Of a DNA stretch of 64,000 bases, positions 8,295-16,514 are shown piece after piece (the first letter of the stretch is position 1; each line of letters starts with the position of its first letter). The notes beneath the pieces were generated by a model. The model was not told where the DNA came from. It was given only the letters and a program-made list of their open reading frames with translations, and ran no database searches. The DNA comes from Rhodoblastus acidophilus (GTDB taxonomy: Bacteria > Pseudomonadota > Alphaproteobacteria > Rhizobiales > Beijerinckiaceae). The position numbers and the translations under genes are program-made. The stretch is from contig NZ_WNKS01000019.1 of the NCBI RefSeq assembly GCF_009720655.1, forward strand, positions 1 through 64,000, written 5' to 3'.

Positions 8295-9889
8295 GCGCAA
8301 TGGCTTACGATGTCTGCATTCTGGCGGCGGGCGTCGGCTCGCGCCTCACCGCCTTCGGCGGCAATCTGCACAAGGGTCTGCTGCCGGTTGGCAATATCGC
8401 GGTGGTGTCGCGCATCATCCGCGCCTTTCCACGCGACACCCGCTTCGTCATCGCGCTCGGCAGCAAGGCCGAGCAAATGCGCGATTACCTTGCCCTGGCG
8501 CACCCGGATGCGGACATCGCCCTGGTGACGGTCGATAATTTCGACGGTCCCGGCTCGGGACCGGGGACGTCGTTGCGCGCTTGTCGCGACCAACTGCCCG
8601 GCCCCTTCATTCTCACGAGTTGCGATACGCTGGTGGAGGGGGTGATCCCGCCTCCGGACTTTAACTGGATCGGCGTTCAGCAGGCGGAACATCCCGAGCG
8701 TTGGTGCACCGTCGGCTGCGATGCGCAGGGCGATGTCACGCGCCTGATCGACAAGTCTCCTGAGGGCACGAGCCTCGCCTTCATCGGCATCGCCGGCATT
8801 CGCGACGCCGAAGCTTTCTGGGCCGCGCTCGGCGTGATCGGCGCGCAGGGCGAGGCGCAGGTCGTCCCCGGCCTCGAGGCCTTGATTCCGTGCGGGCTCA
8901 AGACCGCGCCGCTGACCTGGATCGACACCGGAACGGATGCCAACTGGGCCGAAGCCTGCAAGGCGCACGAGAAGAATTTCACCTTCGAGGGCAAGACCAA
9001 CGATGTGACCTATCGCATGGGCGATCAGGTGATCAAATTGTTCTTCGATCCTCACGCGGCCCAGCGTCGGTTGGAGCGCGGACGCGCCAACGCCGACACT
9101 TTTGTCGAAGTTTTGGGCGCGCGCGGGCATTGCTGCGCCTATCGGTTCGTCCATGGCGCGCTGCTGTCCAAAACCCTCGACGCCGCGCAAACACGGCATT
9201 GCCTAGAATGGCTGCAGAGCCGGTTCTGGCGCCCGGCCGCCGTCGACGCGACCATATTCGCCCAAGCCTGCCGACGATTCTATGTTGACAAGACCCTGCA
9301 ACGGCTCGACGCCTTTGTCGCGGCCCATGGGGTCGCTTGGGAAGACGAGACCATCCTGCTCAACGGCCGGCCGTGTCCGTCGGTGCGCGCCATGATCGAC
9401 GGCGCGGCGAAGGCGCTCGCCGAAAACGGGCTCCCATCGACATTCCACGGTGATCTGCACGCGGACAACATTCTGATCGCCGAAGACGGCGGTTATTGTC
9501 TGATCGATTGGCGCGACGATTTCGCCGGACTGACGGAGGCCGGCGACCGCTATTACGACCTCGCTAAATTCTTCCACACGCTGGATTTGTCGGTCGAGGT
9601 CATGGACGTGGGCGACTATCATGTCGATGCGCGCGCGCCGACGGATTTCCAACTGCGCCATCGCCTCGGCGCGTCGCTCGAACGCGCGCAAGCCGCCTTC
9701 TGGGCCTTCGCTGAAGAGAATGGCTACGATCGCAACCTGATCGAACTGTTGAACGGCGTCATCTTCATCAACATGTCGCCGCTCTACGACAAAGCCATGG
9801 GTCGCTACCTCTATCTGCTGGGACGCCTGCGCATGGCCGAAGCCATCGCAGCGCGCGGAGCCGACGCCATTCAGGAGCATTGCGCATGA
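8291..9889 (+). CDS. nucleotidyltransferase-kinase fusion (LicC-like plus LicA/APH-like)
   Basis: This 532-residue protein joins two enzymes. Residues 8-225 are a sugar or choline-phosphate nucleotidylyltransferase with LAAGVGSRL (11-19), a conserved Lys (K28) and a late WIDTGTD (210-216). Residues 240-520 are an aminoglycoside/choline-kinase fold with HGDLHADN (386-393) as catalytic loop and LIDWRDD (404-410) as metal-binding motif. The pair could phosphorylate a small polyol, sugar or amino alcohol and then form its CDP or other NDP derivative. Order in the chain is transferase first. GTG at 8291 overlaps the previous stop; an ATG at 8300 is an alternative start. Confidence 0.85.
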   Translation: MSAMAYDVCILAAGVGSRLTAFGGNLHKGLLPVGNIAVVSRIIRAFPRDTRFVIALGSKAEQMRDYLALAHPDADIALVTVDNFDGPGSGPGTSLRACRDQLPGPFILTSCDTLVEGVIPPPDFNWIGVQQAEHPERWCTVGCDAQGDVTRLIDKSPEGTSLAFIGIAGIRDAEAFWAALGVIGAQGEAQVVPGLEALIPCGLKTAPLTWIDTGTDANWAEACKAHEKNFTFEGKTNDVTYRMGDQVIKLFFDPHAAQRRLERGRANADTFVEVLGARGHCCAYRFVHGALLSKTLDAAQTRHCLEWLQSRFWRPAAVDATIFAQACRRFYVDKTLQRLDAFVAAHGVAWEDETILLNGRPCPSVRAMIDGAAKALAENGLPSTFHGDLHADNILIAEDGGYCLIDWRDDFAGLTEAGDRYYDLAKFFHTLDLSVEVMDVGDYHVDARAPTDFQLRHRLGASLERAQAAFWAFAEENGYDRNLIELLNGVIFINMSPLYDKAMGRYLYLLGRLRMAEAIAARGADAIQEHCA

Positions 9890-10233
9890 CCGAGACCGTG
9901 AAGCCTTGGGGGCGCGAGCTCCTCATCGTCGCCAATGAACGCTATGCGCTCAAGGATATTTTCATCAAGGCGGGCACGCGGTCGAGCCTCCAATATCACG
10001 AAAGAAAGCTCGAAACGATTCTGCTGCTGTCGGGCCGGCTCACCCTGGAATCCGGGACTGGCGACGGGCCCTATGCCACGCGCGACTACACCGCGGGGGA
10101 GTCTTATTCGATCAGCCCGGGGATGCATCACCGCGTCACTGCGCAGGAAGACACGCGCTTGATCGAGGTCTCGACGCCCGAGCTCGACGATGTCGTCCGC
10201 ATCCACGACGATTACGGTCGCGCGCGGAGCTGA
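9886..10233 (+). CDS. mannose-6-phosphate isomerase-type cupin
   Basis: A 115-residue single-domain cupin with KPWGREL at the start, then LQYHERKLETILLLSG (metal-ligand His and Glu), YSISPGMHHRVTA with a further His pair, and a final strand TRLIEVSTPELDDVVRIHDDYGR. This is the layout of the C-terminal isomerase domain of ManC-type enzymes, which interconvert phosphosugars. The ATG overlaps the stop of the fusion gene (ATGA), so it is the last gene of the coupled set and probably supplies or epimerises its phosphosugar. Confidence 0.85.
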   Translation: MTETVKPWGRELLIVANERYALKDIFIKAGTRSSLQYHERKLETILLLSGRLTLESGTGDGPYATRDYTAGESYSISPGMHHRVTAQEDTRLIEVSTPELDDVVRIHDDYGRARS

Positions 10234-10250
10234 TGATCGCCGCACCATGG

Positions 10251-10291
10251 TCGTTTTCGCGGATCGCGAAGCGATCTTGCGAAAACCGTAT
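10251..10291. repeat. 41-bp partial copy of the palindromic element (third hairpin only)
   Basis: It matches the last 41 bp of the full element, from TCGTTTTCGCGGATCGCG to the terminal CCGTAT. It has the same left limit as the partial copy at 44895-44935. It lies 18 bp after the cupin stop codon. Confidence 0.85.
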
Positions 10292-10439
10292 GAAACCGCT
10301 CTGAATCCCAAGCCGACCCCTGGCGGCAGGCGCGCGCGTCGCGGCTGCCGCTTTCTGTCGTGAGTTTGCTGAAGGGCAAAGAAGGCAGACCTCGTGTCAG
10401 TGTATCCACGCCGACCGTCACATCGGGAGGCAAGCCTTC

Positions 10440-10706
10440 ATGTCAGACAACCGCGATGGCCCCCGCGTCTGGCGGGGTGAGGAAGGGCTCCATGTCGATG
10501 TGCGCGGGCTGCCCTGTCCCGAACCGCTGGTCACTGTGCTGCAATTGATCGACAGCGGCATGGCCGAGGATTTTCTCATCGCGCATCTCAGCCAGGAGCC
10601 GCTGCTGCTCTACCCCGAACTGGACGAGCGCGGCTGGCGGCATCGCTTTGTCGCGACCGATCAGCCGGGCCATGTCGCACTCGAAATGGTCCGGACGCGC
10701 GCATGA
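10440..10706 (+). CDS. TusA-like DUF2249 protein
   Basis: An 88-residue protein with the motif HVDVRGLPCPEPLVTVLQLI; Cys26 sits in the CPxP element of the TusA fold. The final half (YPELDERGWRHRF) is typical of DUF2249 proteins found near nitrite/nitric-oxide and hemerythrin genes. In TusA the Cys relays sulfur, but for DUF2249 the role is unproven. It overlaps the next gene by 4 bp (ATGA), giving an operon with the membrane protein and the hemerythrin. Confidence 0.8.
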   Translation: MSDNRDGPRVWRGEEGLHVDVRGLPCPEPLVTVLQLIDSGMAEDFLIAHLSQEPLLLYPELDERGWRHRFVATDQPGHVALEMVRTRA

Positions 10707-11965
10707 CCGTCTTTCTCGCCTCCGCCAAAAGCCGGCTGTTGCCGGCCTCCGTGCCGTTTCGCTTTTTCGCCGCCGCGAGCGCGCTCCACATCGCGCTTTG
10801 GGTGGCGCTGATCTTTGCCGCGGGTGAATTCACGCAATTTCGTGGGGGGGTTGGAAGGTCTCTCGCCGCCGTGCATCTTCTCACCGTCGGCGTGCTGGTG
10901 ATGACGGCGGCGGGGGCGTCCGTGCAATTGCTGCCGGTAGCGACTTCGCGTCCGCTGGCGGCGGTGTCGCCGATCAAGATCGTGTTCTGGCTGCTGGGAC
11001 CGGGCGTGCTGGCTCTGGTCGGCGGCATGGGTTTTGCCGACGTTGGCGCCATGATCGTTGGCGCGACGGCCTGCGTTTTGGGGCTGCTGCTGTTCGCGGG
11101 CCTGTTCGCCGAAAATTTGCGCCGCTCCGCGAGCATGCCGCTGGTCCAGGCATTTGGATGGGCGGCGTTCGTTTCGCTGATCCTGTTGCTGGCGCTCGGG
11201 CTTGCCCTCGCCGTGGACAACCGCATCGGCTTTCTTCCCGACCACGCCGGGCTGGCGCTGGGCCACATGATCCTTGGCGCCTTCGGCTTCATGGGCCTGC
11301 TCGCGCTCGGTTTCAGCCATGTGCTCGTGCCGATGTTCGCCCTGGCGAACGCGCCCAAAGGGCAGATGGCCTGGATCGGCTTCTTCCTTGCGACGGCGAC
11401 GGTGGTCGTCGCCTCCGCCGGCGCCTTTTTCGCAAGCACGCTCGTGCTGTCGGCGTCGTGCCTTCTCGGTCTGGCCGCCGCCGCTGTTCACCTGCATTTG
11501 ATGCGGATGACGCTGAAGAAAGGCATGCGCAAGCGCCTTGGCATGTCGTTCGTCCTCGTAAAAATCTCCTGGGCGATGCTGGCGCTGACTCCGCTGGTCG
11601 GCCTCGCCGCCTTGAACGGTTTTGCCGGGCCGGGCGGTCCCACCCTGTTTGGCCTCGTCGCGCTCGGTGGCTGGCTGATGACGTTTCTGTTCGCCATTCT
11701 GCAACGCATCGCGCCTTTCCTTGCCTCTATGCATGTCTCGCGGGCGAGCGGCGGGCCGGTCCTGCTGTCAGACCTCGGCGCGAGCGCGCCGCTGACGGTC
11801 CACGCCTGGCTCCACCTCGCGGCGCTCGCCGGACTGGCGGTCGCGATCGTGCTCGACAACGCCCTCGTCGCGGCGATCGCCTCCGCGGTCGGCCTCGCGG
11901 GTTCCCTGGCTTTCGCCGCGTTCATCGCCGGAATTTTGAAGCGCGTCGCCTCCGGCAAAACTTGA
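10703..11965 (+). CDS. polytopic COX1/NnrS-like membrane protein
   Basis: A 420-residue, very hydrophobic protein with about 11-12 predicted membrane helices. HLLTVGVLVMTAAGASVQLLPV near residue 60 and GHMILGAFGFMGLLALGFSHVLVPMF near 190 resemble haem-ligand His-containing helices of NnrS and heme-copper-oxidase-like proteins. These often lie beside DUF2249 and hemerythrin genes. It may bind heme or metal in the inner membrane and help with nitric-oxide or redox stress. No denitrification enzyme is visible in the window, so this remains an inference from family and context. Confidence 0.72.
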   Translation: MTVFLASAKSRLLPASVPFRFFAAASALHIALWVALIFAAGEFTQFRGGVGRSLAAVHLLTVGVLVMTAAGASVQLLPVATSRPLAAVSPIKIVFWLLGPGVLALVGGMGFADVGAMIVGATACVLGLLLFAGLFAENLRRSASMPLVQAFGWAAFVSLILLLALGLALAVDNRIGFLPDHAGLALGHMILGAFGFMGLLALGFSHVLVPMFALANAPKGQMAWIGFFLATATVVVASAGAFFASTLVLSASCLLGLAAAAVHLHLMRMTLKKGMRKRLGMSFVLVKISWAMLALTPLVGLAALNGFAGPGGPTLFGLVALGGWLMTFLFAILQRIAPFLASMHVSRASGGPVLLSDLGASAPLTVHAWLHLAALAGLAVAIVLDNALVAAIASAVGLAGSLAFAAFIAGILKRVASGKT

Positions 11966-11976
11966 GGAGCTTATTC

Positions 11977-12450
11977 ATGTTCGCCAACCGCATCAGCCAG
12001 ACTCTTCACGAGGAACACGGCGCAACCATCGAACTGATGGAGCGCCTCGAAGCCATGATCCCGCGCAAGACCCCGATCGACGCGGGAAATCCGCTGCTGC
12101 GCGATCTCGCCGCCGCCATCGAGGCCGATACGATCCGCCACTTCGATTTCGAGGAGCAGCACCTGTTTCCAATGCTCGCCTCGGTCGGCGACCAGTTGAT
12201 CGGCGACCACCTCACCGAGGAGCACAGTTTTATGCGCCCGGTGGCGCAAAAGCTGGAGGGCCTGTGCCGCGCGGCGCAACAAAATGGTTTCGACGATGAG
12301 AGCTGGAAACAGTTCCAGCGCGCCGGCGCCGAATTCGTGCAGCGCATGCTGATCCACGTCCAGAAGGAGGAAATGGCGCTGCTGCCGTTGATCGACGGCA
12401 CGATGGACAGCGCGACGGAGGAGCGCCTCTACGAGGCCTACGCCGGCTGA
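11977..12450 (+). CDS. hemerythrin-domain protein
   Basis: A 157-residue helical protein carrying the hemerythrin pattern: H11 and H14 in helix A, H55 followed by FEEQHLFP (H62), EEH near 81-83, and a late LIHVQKEEMALLP. These residues would bind a di-iron centre that holds O2 or NO. The ATG at 11977 follows GAGGAG, 11 bp after the membrane-protein stop. It likely forms one transcript with the DUF2249 and COX1-like genes and serves oxygen/NO sensing, storage or repair. Confidence 0.85.
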   Translation: MFANRISQTLHEEHGATIELMERLEAMIPRKTPIDAGNPLLRDLAAAIEADTIRHFDFEEQHLFPMLASVGDQLIGDHLTEEHSFMRPVAQKLEGLCRAAQQNGFDDESWKQFQRAGAEFVQRMLIHVQKEEMALLPLIDGTMDSATEERLYEAYAG

Positions 12451-12521
12451 AGTTTTTTCGCGGCCGCGCTTGCATGTGCGGCCGCGAGGCGATGTAACCT
12501 CCGCGAGGGGAGGCGGCGCCG

Positions 12522-13583
12522 ATGGTCAAGAACGATCTTTCGCATGTGTGGCCGGGCGTTCCGCTGGCGCTCGGCTCGGCGCTGCTGTTCGGCCTGACCG
12601 CGCCGCTCTCGAAATTTTTGCTGGCCGACGTCGATCCGCAATTGCTGGCGGGCGCCCTCTATCTCGGCGCCGGCCTCGGCCTCGCAGCGTCTCATGGCGC
12701 CCGCCGAGCGCTGAAAATTCCGGCGGATGAGGCGTCCCTGCGGCTGGGCGATCTGCCCTGGCTGGCTGTGGTTGTCGTGGCGGGCGGACTGCTCGGCCCG
12801 CTGCTGCTGATGCTCGGCCTTAACGAGACGAGCGCGGCGAACGCCTCGCTGCTGCTCAATCTCGAAGGGCTCGCCACCATGGCGATCGCCTGGATTGTCT
12901 TCCGCGAAAATGTCGACGCGCGGCTCCTTGCGGGGGCTTTCGCCATCTTGCTCGGCGCTGTCATTCTGTCGTGGCGGGGGAGCGGCGTGGCGCTCGACCG
13001 GGGCGCGCTGCTGGTCGCCGGCGCCTGCCTGTGCTGGGGGCTCGACAACAATTTGACCCGCAAATTGTCGTTCGCCGATCCCGTCGTGATCGCCTTGGTC
13101 AAGGGGATCGCAGCGGGAGGAGTCAACGTCGGCGCCGCCCTGTTTCGCGGCGCGGCGGCGCCGGAATTCTTCCTGTTCGCGGCGGCGCTGCTCGGCTTTT
13201 TCGGCGTCGGCGTCAGCCTCGTTCTGTTCATCCTGGCGCTGCGCCATCTCGGGGCGGCGCGGACCGGCGCCTATTTCTCATTGGCGCCGTTCATCGGCGC
13301 GCTCGCCGCCATCGCGTTTCTGCACGAGGCGTTTTCGGCCCGCCTGCTTGGCGCGGGCGCCTTGATGGCGGTCGGCGTTTGGCTGCATCTCTCCGAACGC
13401 CATGACCACGAACATGACCACGACGCGCTGGAGCACGACCACGCCCATGTGCATGACGAACATCACCAGCGCGACCACGAAGGCCCCGTGGTCGAGCCGC
13501 ACGCGCATCGGCATCGCCATGACGGGCTGGCGCATGCGCATCCGCATTATCCCGACCTGCACCACCGCCACGGCCACGACTGA
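12522..13583 (+). CDS. EamA (DMT) family transporter with a histidine-rich C-terminal tail
   Basis: A 353-residue inner-membrane protein with ten predicted helices in two EamA repeats (about 10-150 and 160-290). Known relatives export metabolites or amino acids. After the last helix a tail of about 60 residues (295-353) is dominated by His, Asp and Glu, for example HDHEHDHDALEHDHAH. Such a tail can bind Zn, Ni, Co or Cu and suggests metal sensing or a metal-linked substrate. The ATG follows GAGGGGAGG. A 10-bp perfect inverted repeat (12458-12487) lies just upstream. Confidence 0.85.
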   Translation: MVKNDLSHVWPGVPLALGSALLFGLTAPLSKFLLADVDPQLLAGALYLGAGLGLAASHGARRALKIPADEASLRLGDLPWLAVVVVAGGLLGPLLLMLGLNETSAANASLLLNLEGLATMAIAWIVFRENVDARLLAGAFAILLGAVILSWRGSGVALDRGALLVAGACLCWGLDNNLTRKLSFADPVVIALVKGIAAGGVNVGAALFRGAAAPEFFLFAAALLGFFGVGVSLVLFILALRHLGAARTGAYFSLAPFIGALAAIAFLHEAFSARLLGAGALMAVGVWLHLSERHDHEHDHDALEHDHAHVHDEHHQRDHEGPVVEPHAHRHRHDGLAHAHPHYPDLHHRHGHD

Positions 13584-13587
13584 CACT

Positions 13588-15234
13588 TTATTTCGAGTCG
13601 CGCACGTGGACGACGGCGAACTCGTCGGCGTAGAGGCGCCTCCAGCCATCGAGTTTTTCGAACGCCGCGATGGCGGCGTCGCCGGGCTGAAGCAGGGTCC
13701 AGGCGACATCGTTTTCGCTGACGAAGCGGCGCATCTTTTCGGGGTCGGTCTCGTCGATGGCCGCGGAATACGATTTCCGAAGGATAAGTTCGGAAATCGT
13801 ATTCCGCTCGCGCGGAAATCCGCCCTTCGCCTGAAGGATTTCCGCGCGATTTCGTTTTCGCGGATCGCGAAGCGATCTTGCGGAAACCGTATAATAGGCT
13901 TCTATGCGCTTCGCCCCATAAAATTCGGCGCGGCCATCGATAAGCGTCGGCACGTGCTGCGAGATCAGGAAACCGCCGAAATAATAGTTGTTGAAGACCT
14001 TGCCGCTGACGCCCGCCGCCCGCACGGCGGCCAGCGCCTGCTCCGGCGTGGCATGGGGAACCGGATGAAATATCGGGCTGCGCGCCGCATTGACGAGGGA
14101 TGTCGCCACCAGCAGGGCGCCGGCGAACACCCCGAGATTGAGCCGTTTTCCCAGCCAATCCGACAAAGGTCGCGCCGCGCCGAGCCGCTCGCCAATCGGC
14201 GCGGCCAGCGTCAGCGTCGCGACAAAGGCGAACAGGGATTGGTGGCGAATGTGGGCGAATGCCAGGTGAATCAGGATCGCCAGCAGCAGCAGGCGCGGCA
14301 GCGGGACTTTGAGGCCCGAAAACAGCGCCGCCGCGACCCCGCCGATCACGAATATTTCGAAGACCGAAAGATGAGAAAAATCCTGCTGTTTCCGCTCATT
14401 GATGTGTTTTAGGGCCTCGCCCAGGTCGAGTACGGAAAAGGCTCACGTCAGCGCGCCCGGCCCATAAGCGTGAACCAGCGTGGCGAGGGTCGCCAGCGCC
14501 GCGAACAAGGCCCAGCGCATCGCCAAACCCACGCGTTTCTCTGTCGAGGCGCGCAAAAAGGCTTCCAGGGCGAAGGGGGCGATCAGCGCGAGGCCGATCA
14601 GAAAGGAGCCGTGCAGATTGGTCCAAAAAACCATCAGCGCGAGCGACCACCATGGCGGCGTCCGCACCTCCTCTGCCGCGCGCATCAAAACAATCGTCTA
14701 GCCGACGAACAGCGGCCAGGCCAGCACATGGGGTCGCGCCACCACCACATGATCCGCGACCAGCGCGACGGCGAGGGGCAGCCGGCGCGACAGTTCGACA
14801 AAAATCAGCGTCAGCGCCAAGGCGACGGCCGCGCTCGCCAGCGCGACGACGCCAATCCATCCGCCGTAGCGCTGCGCCAGGGCGTAAAGCACTTGCGCGC
14901 CCCATTCCTTGGCCATCCAGGGCGCGCCCGCCATGGTCCAGGAATAGCTGTCCACCGTCGGAAAATGCTGGGTTTCGAGGATGCGCCGGCCGGTTTCGAT
15001 AGGCCAGAGCATGTCTGGTTCGGACAGAAGCAGCGGCCCGACCGTCATGTACCAGGCGAAAACCGCCAGTCCGACCGCGAGCGACGCCCGGACCGAGATT
15101 TTGAGCGGCTCTCGAACGACCGGCAGCGTCGGCGGGTAGGTGAGGAGCGAGCGGACGGCCGGATCCGCGGGGCTGGCGAGGGACATGGGCGACGTCTCTG
15201 GATTTTTGCGCGCGTCGCCTGTGTAGCGGGTCAC
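13588..15234 (-). pseudogene. polytopic membrane protein gene broken by two stops and holding a palindromic element
   Basis: One reading frame runs through the whole span but carries a TAG at 14698-14700 and a TGA at 14443-14445. Both fit loss of Trp codons (TGG), judging from the flanks (FVG-stop-TIVLM and ALT-stop-AFSVLD). The N-terminal part contains LWPIETGRRILETQHFP and YSWTMAGAPWMAKEWGAQ, typical of large glycosyltransferase-like integral membrane proteins of about 500 residues. The C-terminal part has FNNYYFGGFLISQHVPTLIDGRAEFYG. Element copy B (42 codons) interrupts the frame between EAYY and SAAIDETDPEKM without shifting it. Sequencing errors at the two stops cannot be excluded. Confidence 0.78.
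13770..13891. repeat. palindromic three-hairpin element, full copy B, in frame inside a gene
   Basis: The core is 122 bp, flanked by GAAT on the left and TAAT on the right. Counting one 4-bp flank, the insertion adds 126 bp, exactly 42 codons. On the minus strand it reads without stop from TVSARSLRDPRKRNR to SELILRKSY. Host protein sequence continues on both sides. Confidence 0.92.
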
Positions 15235-15247
15235 GGTTAATTTCGCG

Positions 15248-15607
15248 TCAGTCCACCGTAACCAGATAGGTCAGCCTGGAGCAGCCGTGGCGCTTGCCCA
15301 CATCGGCGCAGGCGCGGATCTCGTAGCTGTCGCGGCCTCGATCGTTGGGGAGCGCATGGTAGGCGAAGCGATTTTCGCCCAGCGTGGCGATCACGCCATG
15401 TTTTGGCGGCAGCGCCACACTCACCGAGGTGAAATGATAGCCGGGGCCTTCCCGAAACGAAGACACACAGAAACTTTCCGGATCCGTGCGGACCTGGGCG
15501 CTGACATGGTCGTTGCGGTCAGGAAAAAATTCGACGGGGCTGATCACGCAGTCGGCGTGCGCCTCGCAGGCGAAAACGAACAAAGCAATTGCAAGGAACC
15601 ACCGCAT
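15248..15607 (-). CDS. small exported protein of unknown function
   Basis: A 119-residue protein with a clear signal peptide (MRWFLAIALFVFACEAHA) and four Cys in the mature part, which could form two disulfides in the periplasm. The mature chain contains LPPKHGVIATLGENRFAYHA and YEIRACADVGKRHGC, a beta-rich pattern without a family that I recognise. The ATG at 15607 places the signal peptide at the N-terminus; an upstream in-frame start at 15640 would add 11 polar residues. It lies between the broken membrane gene and the tonB operon. Confidence 0.65.
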   Translation of the reverse strand: MRWFLAIALFVFACEAHADCVISPVEFFPDRNDHVSAQVRTDPESFCVSSFREGPGYHFTSVSVALPPKHGVIATLGENRFAYHALPNDRGRDSYEIRACADVGKRHGCSRLTYLVTVD

Positions 15608-15670
15608 CGGCGCGCTCCGCGAGTTCGGCGAGAGCCGCACAATAGCACAGGTTCGGTTCCGGCGCAGGTT

Positions 15671-15737
15671 TAGCGCATTTTCAAGCGAAGTGGATGCCGG
15701 TTCGCGTGAAGAAAATGCGTCAAAACAAAAAGCGCTA
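15671..15737. repeat. dispersed repeat type 2, copy 1, with TAGCGC/GCGCTA ends
   Basis: A 67-bp unit whose central 50 bp (AGCGAAGTGGATGCCGGTTC and flanks) recurs in inverse orientation at 57521-57576 and 62271-62327. It has short inverted ends. The TAG in its right end is the stop codon of the tonB gene on the minus strand. Translated, the unit gives AFSSEVDAGSREENAS, a peptide that I recall from many Hyphomicrobiales predicted proteins. Confidence 0.85.
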
Positions 15738-16514
15738 GCGCAGGTTGAACCTGATGCTCGTCGCGGTCGAAAAACGTCCGCCGGGCGGGGGCGGGGTGTG
15801 CAGCGAACTCAGGATCGCATGCGCCGCGCCGTCGAGCGCGCCATTGCCGGACGAGCGGGTGATGGACTGACTGACCACCCGGCCCGACGGCCCGATGGTG
15901 AAGGCGACGCCGACCGAGCCGGTGATCCCCGCCGCGCGCGCCGCAGCCGGGAAAAATTTCTTGCGGTTCAACTCGGCCACCACCAGCCCGGCGTAAGCGC
16001 TGGGCGACATGCCGTTCGCGTGCTGTGCGCCATGCGCCGCGCCGCGCCGGGCCTCGGCGCGCGCGTCCTGGGCCCTGCGACGCTCGATCGCTTCTTCGCG
16101 CTCCTCCTCACGCTCCTGCCGGCGTTTCTGCGCCAATTCGCGCTTGCGGCGCTCGGCCGTCGGGTCCGGTTGATCTTCGAGCTTGGCCACGAGTTTGGGC
16201 GGCGTTGGCTTGGCGACCGGCAGCGGCGGCGCCTCTGGCGCGACGATCTGCGGCGGCGGCGCCGTCAGTTCGGGCGGCGCGGCTGCGGACGCGGCTTCCG
16301 CGGGAGGCGGCGCGGCGGGCGCGATCTCCTCTTGCGGCTTCTGGTCCGCGTCGGATTCGCCCAGCGCAACGAGGCCGACCTCCATCGACTCCAGCGGCGG
16401 CGCGGGGACCACGTCCGGCTTGAAGGTGAGAAAGGCCGTGGAATGGGCCGCCACGATCAGCGCGAGCGCGGTGGGACGCAACCAGGCCGGTCTGATCGCG
16501 GGCGAAAGGTTCAT
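15735..16514 (-). CDS. tonB: energy transducer TonB
   Basis: A 259-residue protein with one N-terminal membrane helix (about 14-30), a Pro/Ala-rich periplasmic linker (45-115), a charged Arg/Glu-rich helix (about 120-160) and a C-terminal TonB domain. The domain contains YAGLVVAELNRKKFFP and GSVGVAFTIGPSGRVVSQSI. It passes energy from the ExbB-ExbD proton channel to outer-membrane receptors. Its start overlaps the exbD stop by 4 bp, so the order exbB-exbD-tonB is one operon. Its stop codon lies inside dispersed repeat type 2. Confidence 0.92.
   Translation of the reverse strand: MNLSPAIRPAWLRPTALALIVAAHSTAFLTFKPDVVPAPPLESMEVGLVALGESDADQKPQEEIAPAAPPPAEAASAAAPPELTAPPPQIVAPEAPPLPVAKPTPPKLVAKLEDQPDPTAERRKRELAQKRRQEREEEREEAIERRRAQDARAEARRGAAHGAQHANGMSPSAYAGLVVAELNRKKFFPAAARAAGITGSVGVAFTIGPSGRVVSQSITRSSGNGALDGAAHAILSSLHTPPPPGGRFSTATSIRFNLR

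Noticed and set aside
12458-12487. Perfect 10-bp inverted repeat considered as a terminator after the hemerythrin gene
   Set aside because: The T-run precedes rather than follows the stem on the plus strand, so it does not fit a standard terminator.
14443-14700. Recoding of TGA/TAG as selenocysteine or pyrrolysine
   Set aside because: Two different stop codons both replace likely Trp codons and there is no SECIS-like element; mutation or sequence error is simpler.
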